DNA from: Deltaproteobacteria bacterium | GTDB taxonomy: Bacteria > Desulfobacterota > DSM-4660 > Desulfatiglandales > Desulfatiglandaceae | Length of the DNA stretch: 12,173 nucleotides | Direction of reading: 5' to 3' | Assembly (NCBI GenBank): GCA_029932035.1 | Contig: JAOZQV010000072.1 | Location: forward strand, 1 to 12,173 | Shown here: positions 4,627 to 11,416 of the stretch, piece by piece | Numbering within the stretch: the stretch's first letter is position 1 | How the letters are laid out: each line of letters begins with the position of its first letter | Notes under the pieces: model-generated | What the model was told of the DNA's origin: nothing | Databases searched by the model: none | What the model saw: only the letters and a program-made list of their open reading frames with translations | Made by a program: the position numbers and the translations under genes

Positions 4627-5061
4627 ATGCCAAGTTTTGTAATTACAGAAAAGTGCGATGGTTGCAAAGGGCAGGACAAGACAGCTTGTATGTACATCTG
4701 CCCCAACGACCTGATGTTCCTGGATATGGAGAAGATGAAAGCGTATAACCGTGATCCTTCCATGTGCTGGGAGTGCCAGTGCTGCGTAAAGATCTGCCCC
4801 CAGCAGGCCATGGATGTCCGCGGTTATTCAGATTTCATTCCCTTGGGAGCGAGCTGTGTTCCCCTGCGGGGTTCAGAGGATATCATGTGGACGGTCAAAT
4901 TCAGGGACGGCAGCCTCAAGAGGTTCAAGTTCCCCATCAGGACAACCGAAGAAGGCTCAGCAGATCCATTGGGGGGCTATGCAGCTCACGATGATCTTAA
5001 CAGCGAAGCCTTAGCAACCGAACCCGAATCCTTAGGGCTCGATGCAGTTCCCACAGTATAA
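4627..5061 (+). CDS. aprB: Adenylylsulfate reductase subunit beta (AprB)
   Basis: This is the 144-residue iron-sulfur subunit of the cytoplasmic AprAB enzyme; it passes electrons to the FAD of AprA for reduction of adenylylsulfate to sulfite and AMP. The ferredoxin-like part binds two [4Fe-4S] clusters through Cys10/13/21/25 (C-x2-C-x7-C-x3-CP) and Cys47/50/53/57 (C-x2-C-x2-C-x3-CP). Trp48 is the conserved residue next to a cluster in characterised AprB. The C-terminal half (from about 75; WTVKFRDG, FPIRTT) is the beta-sheet and tail that wrap around AprA. The ATG at 4627 is chosen over the in-frame ATG at 4585 because GGAGG (4615-4619) lies 7 nt before it and homologous AprB proteins start with M-P-S. 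An extra Cys52 sits where many homologues have another residue. aprA follows after 20 nt. Confidence 0.97.
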   Translation: MPSFVITEKCDGCKGQDKTACMYICPNDLMFLDMEKMKAYNRDPSMCWECQCCVKICPQQAMDVRGYSDFIPLGASCVPLRGSEDIMWTVKFRDGSLKRFKFPIRTTEEGSADPLGGYAAHDDLNSEALATEPESLGLDAVPTV

Positions 5062-5081
5062 AGAAAGGAGGTATTAAGATA

Positions 5082-6965
5082 ATGGCAAATTTTGAAACAG
5101 TAGAAGTTAGCACAGACCTCCTGATTCTCGGTGGGGGGTTTTCAGCTTGTGGTGTGGCCACAGAGGCAGCTTACTGGGCCAAGAAAAACGGACTGAAGGT
5201 GACTCTGGTCGATAAGGCGGCGTTGGATAGAAGTGGTGCCGTGGCAATGGGTCTTTCGGCAATCAACCAGTATGTAGGCGTTCGGGACGGTGAGAATACC
5301 TGCGAGGACTATGTCCGCTACGTTCGTCAGGACCTGATGGGTGTCTCGAGAGAAGACCTGGTCTATAACATCGCCCGTCACGTGGACTCTACCGTGCATC
5401 TCTTTGAAAAATGGGGTCTCAAGATCTGGACCGACGAAGAGGGCAAGTATGTGCATGAGGGTCGCTGGCAGCTCATGATCAACGGCGAGTCTTACAAGAT
5501 CCTCATCGCCGAAGCAGCCAAGAACGCCATCGCCGATGCCGGTGGTGAGATCTTTGAGAGGATCTTTATCGTAGAGCCGCTGTTAGACGGCAACAAGTGT
5601 GTGGGCGCTGTAGGTTTCAGCACGCGTGAAGAGAAATTCTATGTGTTCAAGGCCAAGGCCACCGTCGCCACCATGGGCGGCGCGGTTCACGTGTTCCGGC
5701 CCAGGTCGGTGGGTGAAGGTTTTGGACGTTCCTGGTATCCTCCGTTTAATACCGGTTCCAGTGCCTATTTCACCATCAGGGCCGGCGCAGAGATGACCTG
5801 CCAGGAAGTCAGGTTTATTCCTGTTCGGTTTAAGGATGCATACGGTCCTGTGGGTGCATGGTTCCTCCTCTTCAAATCGAGGGCCATCAGTGCAGAGGGC
5901 GGTGAATACATGGCCGTCAGAAAAGACGAGCTCCAGAACTGGGCCCCCTATGGCCTGGCCAAACCGATCCCGGCAAATCTGAGAAACTATCTCGGTATGT
6001 TGGATGTGGATGAAGGTTTAGGTCCTCTTTATATGGAGACCGCTGAGGCCATCAACAAGATCGCCGATGTCTTCAAAGATGATCCCAAGGGATACAAGAA
6101 AAAGATGAAGGAACTCGAGGCCGAGGCATGGGAAGACTTCTTGGATATGACCATCTCCCAGGCACATCTCTGGGCGGGTCTGAATGTCAAGCCTGAAGAG
6201 AAGCACTCTGAAATTGCGGCCTGCGAGCCTTACTTCATCGGTTCCCACTCCGGCGCCTCCGGCGCCTGGGTGAGCGGTCCCGAAGACATGGATACCCCGT
6301 ACAAATGGGGTTATGCCAATATGTGCACGACAGATGCGCTCTTCGCGGCAGGCGATGCCTCGGGTGCATCCAGCCATAAGTTCTCGTCCGGTTCCCATGC
6401 GGAAGGCCGGATCGTTGGTAAGGCGGCCATCAAGTACATCGTGGAAAAGGGTGCAGAGCCCAATGTGGACGCTGCCAAGGTGGATGAGATAAAGGCCAAG
6501 ATTTTGGCTCCGCTGGATCGCTACCAGGAGTTCTGTAATGAGACCACCGATCCTGCCATCAACCCCAACTACCTCCTGTGGCGTCAGTTCATGGATCGTC
6601 TCCAGAAGATCATGGACGAGTATGCAGGTGGCGTGACCGCGGCCTTCAAGACAAGCAAGTCGAATCTTGAAAGGGCCATGGAACTGTTCGTATACCTCAA
6701 AGAAGACTCGGAGAAGTTGGCTGCCGAGGATATCTACTCCCTTGAAAGGGTCTGGGAGAATATCCAGAGGATGTGGCAGGGCGAGGCCCATATCAGGACC
6801 ATGCTCTTCCGCGAGGAGACCAGATGGCCGGGCTACTACTTCAGGTCTGACACACCGAAGATGGATGACGAAAACTGGCTCTGCTTTGCCAATTGCAAGT
6901 GGGATCCCGCAAGCGGTGAGTGGGAGATGTCCAAGAAAGATATCTGGAACATCCCCGGTGTATAA
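5082..6965 (+). CDS. aprA: Adenylylsulfate reductase subunit alpha (AprA)
   Basis: This is the 627-residue catalytic flavoprotein of dissimilatory sulfate reduction, close to the usual size of about 640-660. It belongs to the fumarate reductase/succinate dehydrogenase flavoprotein superfamily. The N-terminal FAD site reads LILGGGFSACG (14-24). Further FAD contacts are DRSGAVAMGLSAIN (49-62) and the C-terminal FAAGDASG (421-428). Candidate active-site residues by comparison with the Archaeoglobus enzyme are Trp218, Arg249 and His388; the mapping is by motif and not by alignment. A helical region (about 460-580) and the capping C-terminus (GYYFRSD, NWLCFANCKWD) follow. GGAGG (5067-5071) lies 10 nt from the ATG. 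It is translated from the same mRNA as aprB, and two strong hairpins follow the stop. All expected parts are present, so direction of use (reduction or oxidation) cannot be told from this gene alone. Confidence 0.98.
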   Translation: MANFETVEVSTDLLILGGGFSACGVATEAAYWAKKNGLKVTLVDKAALDRSGAVAMGLSAINQYVGVRDGENTCEDYVRYVRQDLMGVSREDLVYNIARHVDSTVHLFEKWGLKIWTDEEGKYVHEGRWQLMINGESYKILIAEAAKNAIADAGGEIFERIFIVEPLLDGNKCVGAVGFSTREEKFYVFKAKATVATMGGAVHVFRPRSVGEGFGRSWYPPFNTGSSAYFTIRAGAEMTCQEVRFIPVRFKDAYGPVGAWFLLFKSRAISAEGGEYMAVRKDELQNWAPYGLAKPIPANLRNYLGMLDVDEGLGPLYMETAEAINKIADVFKDDPKGYKKKMKELEAEAWEDFLDMTISQAHLWAGLNVKPEEKHSEIAACEPYFIGSHSGASGAWVSGPEDMDTPYKWGYANMCTTDALFAAGDASGASSHKFSSGSHAEGRIVGKAAIKYIVEKGAEPNVDAAKVDEIKAKILAPLDRYQEFCNETTDPAINPNYLLWRQFMDRLQKIMDEYAGGVTAAFKTSKSNLERAMELFVYLKEDSEKLAAEDIYSLERVWENIQRMWQGEAHIRTMLFREETRWPGYYFRSDTPKMDDENWLCFANCKWDPASGEWEMSKKDIWNIPGV

Positions 6966-6984
6966 CCTTTAACCTGAGATGAAC

Positions 6985-7020
6985 ATACTCCAGGCATCGT
7001 TTTCGGTGTCTGGAGTATTT
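6985..7020 (+). terminator. Strong hairpin terminator after aprA
   Basis: ATACTCCAGGCATCG (6985-6999) pairs with CGGTGTCTGGAGTAT (7004-7018) around a TTTT loop: a 15-bp stem with two G-U pairs. It lies 20 nt after the aprA stop. The following TTTCATTTAT is only partly U-rich, so termination may be incomplete and allow some read-through into qmoAB, or the hairpin may protect the aprBA mRNA 3' end. Confidence 0.7.
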
Positions 7021-7061
7021 CATTTATATGGTCAATATATGGAGACCTCTTCGACCTTTAG

Positions 7062-7134
7062 AGCGTATTTGGTCAATGAACATTTTTGCAATAATCAGTG
7101 ATGCAAAAATGGATATTGACGAAATACGCTTTTT
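7062..7134. repeat. Very long imperfect inverted repeat between aprA and qmoA
   Basis: Two 29-nt arms (7062-7090 and 7102-7130) are complementary at 26 of 29 positions, counting one G-U pair, around an 11-nt loop. Mismatches lie at 7071/7121, 7079/7113 and 7080/7112. The innermost 10 bp (CATTTTTGCA with TGCAAAAATG) and outermost 9 bp (AGCGTATTT with AAATACGCT) are perfect. TTTTT (7130-7134) follows on the + strand, so it may be a second terminator. The length is unusual for that, and a mobile or RNA-processing origin is possible. No target-site duplication is evident. Confidence 0.6.
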
Positions 7135-7144
7135 GTATTAATAG
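7116..7144 (+). promoter_or_regulatory. Weak candidate promoter for qmoAB
   Basis: TTGACG (7116-7121) is a 5/6 -35 box inside the right arm of the long inverted repeat. The best -10 sequences lie in TATTAATAG (7136-7144) but are either poor matches or at wrong spacing (14, 16 or 17 nt). If real, hairpin formation and promoter use would involve the same bases. qmoAB may instead depend on read-through from aprBA. Confidence 0.25.
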
Positions 7145-7177
7145 ATCTTACAAAAAACTACAACCCTGGAGGATACA

Positions 7178-8446
7178 ATGGCAGATGTACAAACGACAAA
7201 CCAGAGTATATTAGTAGTTGGCGGGGGCATGAGCGGAATTACAGCCGCCTTGGAAGCGGCTGAGGCCGGTTATGAAGTGGTGCTGGTTGAAAAAAATCCC
7301 TATTTGGGTGGCCGCGTGACCCAATTATACCAGTATTTTCCCAAGCTGTGCCCGCCAAACTGCGGTCTGGAGATTAACTTTCGGCGCATGAGACAGAATC
7401 CCAAAGTTCGTTTTTTTACTATGGCTGAGGTAGCGGGCATTTCAGGGCAGGAAGGGGACTATGACGTCACCGTCAAACTTTCCCCCCGGTATGTTAATGA
7501 GAAATGTACCTGCTGCGGGAAATGCACTGAGGTGTGTGAGGTTGAGATAGACAACCCGTTTAATTATGGAATGGATAAGATCAAGGCCGCCTATCTCCCC
7601 CATGAATTTGCATTCCCCATGAGATATGTGCTGGATCCTTCTATTGCGGGGACCGATGAGGGAAAAAAATGCCTCGATGTCTGTGAATACGGCGCCATCG
7701 ATCTGGAGATGGAAGAGACTTCCTTTGACCTGAAGGTCGGCGCTATTGTCTGGGCTGCGGGGTGGGATCCCTTCGATGCTGCAAAGGTCGATTATTATGG
7801 TTTTGGTGAATATAAGAATGTCATTACCAATGTAATGATGGAGAGGATGGCAGCGCCGAGTGGACCCACAGAGGGAAAGATATTGCGGCCCTCTGACAAA
7901 AAAGAGCCCAAGAATATTGCTTTTATCCAGTGCGCCGGGTCGCGGGATGAGAACTATCTCCCCTATTGCTCAGGAATATGCTGCCTCGCCTCTTTGAAGC
8001 ATACTACATACGTGAGAGAACTGTATCCTGATTGTGATGTAACCATCTTCTTCATAGATATCAGGGCGCTTGACAGGTTAGAGGACTTCTATACCAAGGT
8101 TCAAGAAGACGAAAAGGTGGTCTTTATCAAGAGCAAGATCGCTAATATCACCGAGGATGAGGAGACAGGCGGTCTGCTCCTTGAAGGGGAAAACACCAGG
8201 ACGGGCGAACAGATCCTGATGAACTTTGACATGGTTGTTCTCGCAACGGGTATGGTGCCCAACAAGATCGAAATAGATGCCGCGCCCGATGTTTCCTATG
8301 ATGAGTATGGGTTTTTAATAAATGATCCAGAGAAGACCGGAATCTATGGCGCCGGCTGTGTAAGAAGGCCGACCGATGTCGCTTCATCTGTGCAAGACGC
8401 CACAGCAGGGGCCTTAAAGGCTATCCAATCAATCGCGAGGAGGTAA
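7178..8446 (+). CDS. qmoA: QmoA, HdrA-like flavoprotein of the Qmo complex
   Basis: This 422-residue protein is the smaller HdrA-like flavoprotein of the quinone-interacting complex that exchanges electrons with AprAB. The N-terminal FAD site is VVGGGMSG (13-20), followed by an acidic strand end (VLVEK, 35-39). Cys110/113/116/120 form a C-x2-C-x2-C-x3-C [4Fe-4S] motif, with an extra Cys112; Cys165 and Cys169 lie further on. The HdrA-type signature CAGSRD (252-257) with YCSGICC (263-269) follows, then a second dinucleotide segment (VVLATGMVP, 353-361) and the closing FAD contact (IYGAGCVRRP, 389-398). It is much shorter than full HdrA (about 650), as expected for QmoA. GGAGG (7168-7172) lies 5 nt from the ATG. 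qmoB starts 4 nt after the stop, and its Shine-Dalgarno lies inside the qmoA end, so the two are translationally coupled. Confidence 0.95.
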   Translation: MADVQTTNQSILVVGGGMSGITAALEAAEAGYEVVLVEKNPYLGGRVTQLYQYFPKLCPPNCGLEINFRRMRQNPKVRFFTMAEVAGISGQEGDYDVTVKLSPRYVNEKCTCCGKCTEVCEVEIDNPFNYGMDKIKAAYLPHEFAFPMRYVLDPSIAGTDEGKKCLDVCEYGAIDLEMEETSFDLKVGAIVWAAGWDPFDAAKVDYYGFGEYKNVITNVMMERMAAPSGPTEGKILRPSDKKEPKNIAFIQCAGSRDENYLPYCSGICCLASLKHTTYVRELYPDCDVTIFFIDIRALDRLEDFYTKVQEDEKVVFIKSKIANITEDEETGGLLLEGENTRTGEQILMNFDMVVLATGMVPNKIEIDAAPDVSYDEYGFLINDPEKTGIYGAGCVRRPTDVASSVQDATAGALKAIQSIARR

Positions 8447-8450
8447 CTCG

Positions 8451-10682
8451 ATGGACAAGAAGACAGCAATTTATATTTGCACCGGGTGCGGCATCGGAGA
8501 TGCCTTAGATATTGAGCAGCTCAAAGAGGAGGGTACTGAGGATTTCAGTATAGATCTTACCAAGGATCATCCCTTCCTGTGCGGCCAGGAGGGCGTTGAC
8601 ATAATAAAACAGGATATAGAGGGTGAGGGGATAAATACCGTCATTATCGCCGGCTGTTCTCACAGGGTCAACTATGATGCCTTCAATTTTGGTCAGGGTG
8701 TCATCGTTCAAAGGGTCAATTTGAGAGAGCAGGTGGCCTGGAGCCAGCCTCCTAAAGAGGAAGATACCCAGATGTTGGCTGAAGACAACCTGCGGATCGG
8801 TTGTTCCCAGGCCAAAGACACCGAATTGACTGAGCCGTTTAAGGCAGAGGAAGAATATTCCAAGGATATCTTAGTCGTAGGGGGAGGGCTTGCCGGGATG
8901 ACCGCGGCCTTAGAGACCGCCAAGGCCGGGTATCAGGCCGTCATTGTCGAGAAAGAAGCCAGTTTAGGTGGTTTCCTCGGCAAGATGAAAAAGCTAATCA
9001 CCATGCCCTATAAGGATGTTTCGGAATCTGGCGCCGAGGAACTGATCAAGGCGATTGAGGAAAATTCCAAGGTCAAGGTCTATACCTCCTCCACCGTCGA
9101 AAAGATCAGTGGGGCCCCTGGTCTATATACCGTTGACATCAAAGCAAACGGAAATGGGGCGAGTGAGAGGGTAGGGGCAGTGGTCCAGGCAACGGGATGG
9201 GTCCCCTATGATGCCAACAAATTGGGGCACTTGGGCTATGGCAAATTTAAGGATGTGATTACAAATGTGGAGATGGAAGAAATGGCCGCGGCCGGCAAGA
9301 TCACCCGGCCCTCGGATGGGAGCGAGGTCAAGAATGTCCTCTTTATCCAGTGTGCCGGATCCAGGGACCCTGAGCATCTCCCCTACTGCTCATCAGTTTG
9401 CTGCTTAGTTTCCATGAAGCAGGCAACTTATGTAAAAGAGCAGAATGCCGAGGCAGTTAATTATGTCCTATATAAGGATGTGCGTACCGTCGGGCAGGCA
9501 GAGGACTTTTACCGAAAGGCACAGAATGATGGGAGTGTTTTCATTCGAGGCGAGGCCGCTAATGTGGGAGAGGCAGGCGGCAAGCTCTTTGTAGAGGCGG
9601 ATGACGAGCTTTTGGGTGAGAGGGTTAAGATTGAAGAGCTGGATCTAATCGTATTGGCTGTTGGTATGGTTCCGGCCTCTAAGCCTGAGACTACCCCTAA
9701 GATCAAGGCGCCTGCCGACACAGAAGGGGCCGATGAAGACGGGATGATGGAGGTTATGCCTGACTCCGGGTTTTTTGCAAACAGCGCCCTCAATTTAGAG
9801 TATCGTCAGGGACCTGAGCTGCCAACCCTGAAATATGGGTTTCCCGATTCACACTTCATCTGCTTTCCTTATGAAACGAGACGAACGGGTGTTTATTCAG
9901 CCGGGTGTATAAGGAGGCCCATGGAGACTGCCAAGGCCATAGACGATGCGGTTGGCGCGGCCATGAAGGCAATCCAGTGTACCGAGGTAACGGCCGAGGG
10001 CAAGGCGGTCCACCCCAGGGCAGGAGATATGACCTACCCCGAGTTCAACATGCAGCGATGTACCCAGTGCAAGCGGTGCACTGAAGAATGCCCCTTTGGT
10101 GCGATCAACGAAGACGAAGAGGCCAATCCTCTTCCGAACCCAACCCGGTGCCGACGATGCGGTATCTGTATGGGTGCCTGTCCTGAAAGGATTATTTCCT
10201 TTAAGAACTACTCCGTTGGTATGATCGGGAATATGATAAAGACGATTAATGTGCCTGAGGAGGATGAGGAAAAACCGAGGGTACTTTGTTTGATCTGTGA
10301 AAACGATGCCCTCCCAGCGTTGGATATGGCAGGCATCAAGCGTATGAAATGGAGCCCTTATGTCCGTTTTGTACCGATGAGGTGCCTGGGTTCCATGAAT
10401 CTGGTCTGGATAGCTGACTCGCTCTCCAGGGGTATTGACGGCATACTCCTTCTTGGTTGCCGCCATGGCGATGATTACCAGTGTCATTTTATCAAGGGGA
10501 GCGAATTGGCCGAGACCCGGTTAAGCAAGGTCTCAGAGACCTTAGACAGGTTGGCCCTAGAGTCCGAGCGTGTGAAGTTTGTTGAGGTGGGGATCACCGA
10601 TTATGACAAGATCCCGGTCATTATAAATGAGTTCATGGAAACGATTGAGGAAGTCGGCCCTAATCCTTATAAGGGATGGTAG
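8451..10682 (+). CDS. qmoB: QmoB, HdrA-like flavoprotein with MvhD-type C-terminal domain
   Basis: This 743-residue protein is the larger flavoprotein of the Qmo complex and the usual contact to AprAB. An N-terminal domain (1-135) with CTGCG (10-14), Cys44, Cys69 and Cys118 precedes the FAD site VVGGGLAG (142-149). The HdrA signature is CAGSRD (301-306) with YCSSVCC (312-318). An insertion typical of QmoB (about 415-475) leads to YETRRTGVYSAGC (474-486). Two ferredoxin motifs follow (Cys537/540/543/547 and Cys567/570/573/577), both ending in CP. The last 130 residues form an MvhD/FrhD-like domain with Cys613, 616, 645, 670 and 678, which in MvhD holds a [2Fe-2S] cluster. All expected cysteines are present. 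The Shine-Dalgarno GGAGG (8439-8443) lies 7 nt from the ATG. It is followed not by qmoC but by a foldback repeat and hdrC. Confidence 0.95.
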   Translation: MDKKTAIYICTGCGIGDALDIEQLKEEGTEDFSIDLTKDHPFLCGQEGVDIIKQDIEGEGINTVIIAGCSHRVNYDAFNFGQGVIVQRVNLREQVAWSQPPKEEDTQMLAEDNLRIGCSQAKDTELTEPFKAEEEYSKDILVVGGGLAGMTAALETAKAGYQAVIVEKEASLGGFLGKMKKLITMPYKDVSESGAEELIKAIEENSKVKVYTSSTVEKISGAPGLYTVDIKANGNGASERVGAVVQATGWVPYDANKLGHLGYGKFKDVITNVEMEEMAAAGKITRPSDGSEVKNVLFIQCAGSRDPEHLPYCSSVCCLVSMKQATYVKEQNAEAVNYVLYKDVRTVGQAEDFYRKAQNDGSVFIRGEAANVGEAGGKLFVEADDELLGERVKIEELDLIVLAVGMVPASKPETTPKIKAPADTEGADEDGMMEVMPDSGFFANSALNLEYRQGPELPTLKYGFPDSHFICFPYETRRTGVYSAGCIRRPMETAKAIDDAVGAAMKAIQCTEVTAEGKAVHPRAGDMTYPEFNMQRCTQCKRCTEECPFGAINEDEEANPLPNPTRCRRCGICMGACPERIISFKNYSVGMIGNMIKTINVPEEDEEKPRVLCLICENDALPALDMAGIKRMKWSPYVRFVPMRCLGSMNLVWIADSLSRGIDGILLLGCRHGDDYQCHFIKGSELAETRLSKVSETLDRLALESERVKFVEVGITDYDKIPVIINEFMETIEEVGPNPYKGW

Positions 10683-10686
10683 GGGA

Positions 10687-10807
10687 ATTGACAATTGACA
10701 ATTGAAAATTGAACATTTTCATGTTGAAACGTGTATGTGGCTAAAAAGGGGTTATCTCGCACCGGCGGGAACCCCCAATAATCAATATTCAATATTCAAT
10801 ATTCAAT
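10687..10807. repeat. Foldback element with inverted heptamer repeats between qmoB and hdrC
   Basis: The left side (10687-10714) has four tandem heptamers of the form ATTGA(C/A)(A/C). The right side (10777-10807) has four inverted heptamers AAT(A)TTC, which read ATTGAAT on the other strand. Between them lies a GC hairpin: GGGGTT (10748-10753) with AACCCC (10770-10775) and an inner CGC (10758-10760) with GCG (10765-10767). The whole is a foldback unit filling nearly all of the spacer. It resembles dispersed REP-like or MITE-like intergenic repeats, but other copies cannot be seen here. On the mRNA it would separate qmoAB from hdrCB. Confidence 0.65.
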
Positions 10808-10825
10808 AGCATAAAGGGGTCGCTT

Positions 10826-11416
10826 ATGGAAAACATGGTCAACTACAATCCCTCCTTTGCCGAGGAGGTCTTCCGGGATGTGGATTCCGGGGATGAGATT
10901 AAGATGTGCATGAATTGCGGTGTCTGTGCCGGATCATGTCCTTTGAGGGAGCACATGGATTATCCGCCCAGGCAGATCTTTGGTCTTATCAGGGCAGGTA
11001 AAAGGGAAGCGGTCCTGAGCAGCAAGGCGATTATGCTCTGTACATCATGTTATACATGTGTGGTCAAATGTCCGAGGGATATTCCCGTTATGGATGTGAT
11101 GCACGGGTTGGCCCACTATGCCCTTAAGCAGGGCTATGTTCCTCGAAAGGACACTGCGAACTTTGGGAAGGAATTCTGGAACCAGGTGTATAAACTTGGT
11201 CGTATTGATGAGAAAGACCTTCCAAGGCGTGTGTTTTTTGCCGGGGGATTTGTTGAGGGTATAAAGGCAATGCTCAATTTTATGGATATTGGACTGAAAC
11301 TGATGCTTCACAGGAGAATGAAACTACTCCCGGAGAGGAAGATCAAAGGAGTTAAGTTGCTCCAGAAGATGTTAGACAAGGCAGAAGGGTTAGGGAAAGG
11401 AGGTATTGCGGCATGA
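10826..11416 (+). CDS. hdrC: HdrC-like iron-sulfur protein (in the qmoC position)
   Basis: This 196-residue protein resembles HdrC, the small iron-sulfur subunit of heterodisulfide reductase. Two ferredoxin motifs bind [4Fe-4S] clusters: Cys28/31/34/38 and Cys72/75/78/82, both C-x2-C-x2-C-x3-CP. The C-terminal part (136-165) has a hydrophobic-amphipathic stretch (FFAGGFVEGIKAML) but no set of membrane helices. QmoC of most Desulfobacterota is an HdrC domain fused to an HdrE-like membrane domain of roughly 200 further residues, which is missing here. It should receive electrons from QmoAB and pass them to HdrB. The Shine-Dalgarno AAAGGGG (10813-10819) lies 6 nt from the ATG and follows the foldback repeat. 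Its stop overlaps the hdrB start (ATGA), implying translational coupling. Confidence 0.92.
   Translation: MENMVNYNPSFAEEVFRDVDSGDEIKMCMNCGVCAGSCPLREHMDYPPRQIFGLIRAGKREAVLSSKAIMLCTSCYTCVVKCPRDIPVMDVMHGLAHYALKQGYVPRKDTANFGKEFWNQVYKLGRIDEKDLPRRVFFAGGFVEGIKAMLNFMDIGLKLMLHRRMKLLPERKIKGVKLLQKMLDKAEGLGKGGIAA

Noticed and set aside
6018..6791. 257-codon minus-strand frame inside aprA
   Set aside because: It is antisense to a conserved, certain coding region, and its protein shows no family motif; a shadow of aprA codon bias.
9897..10487. 196-codon minus-strand frame inside qmoB
   Set aside because: It lies antisense to the ferredoxin and MvhD regions of qmoB and has no motif or ribosome site of its own.
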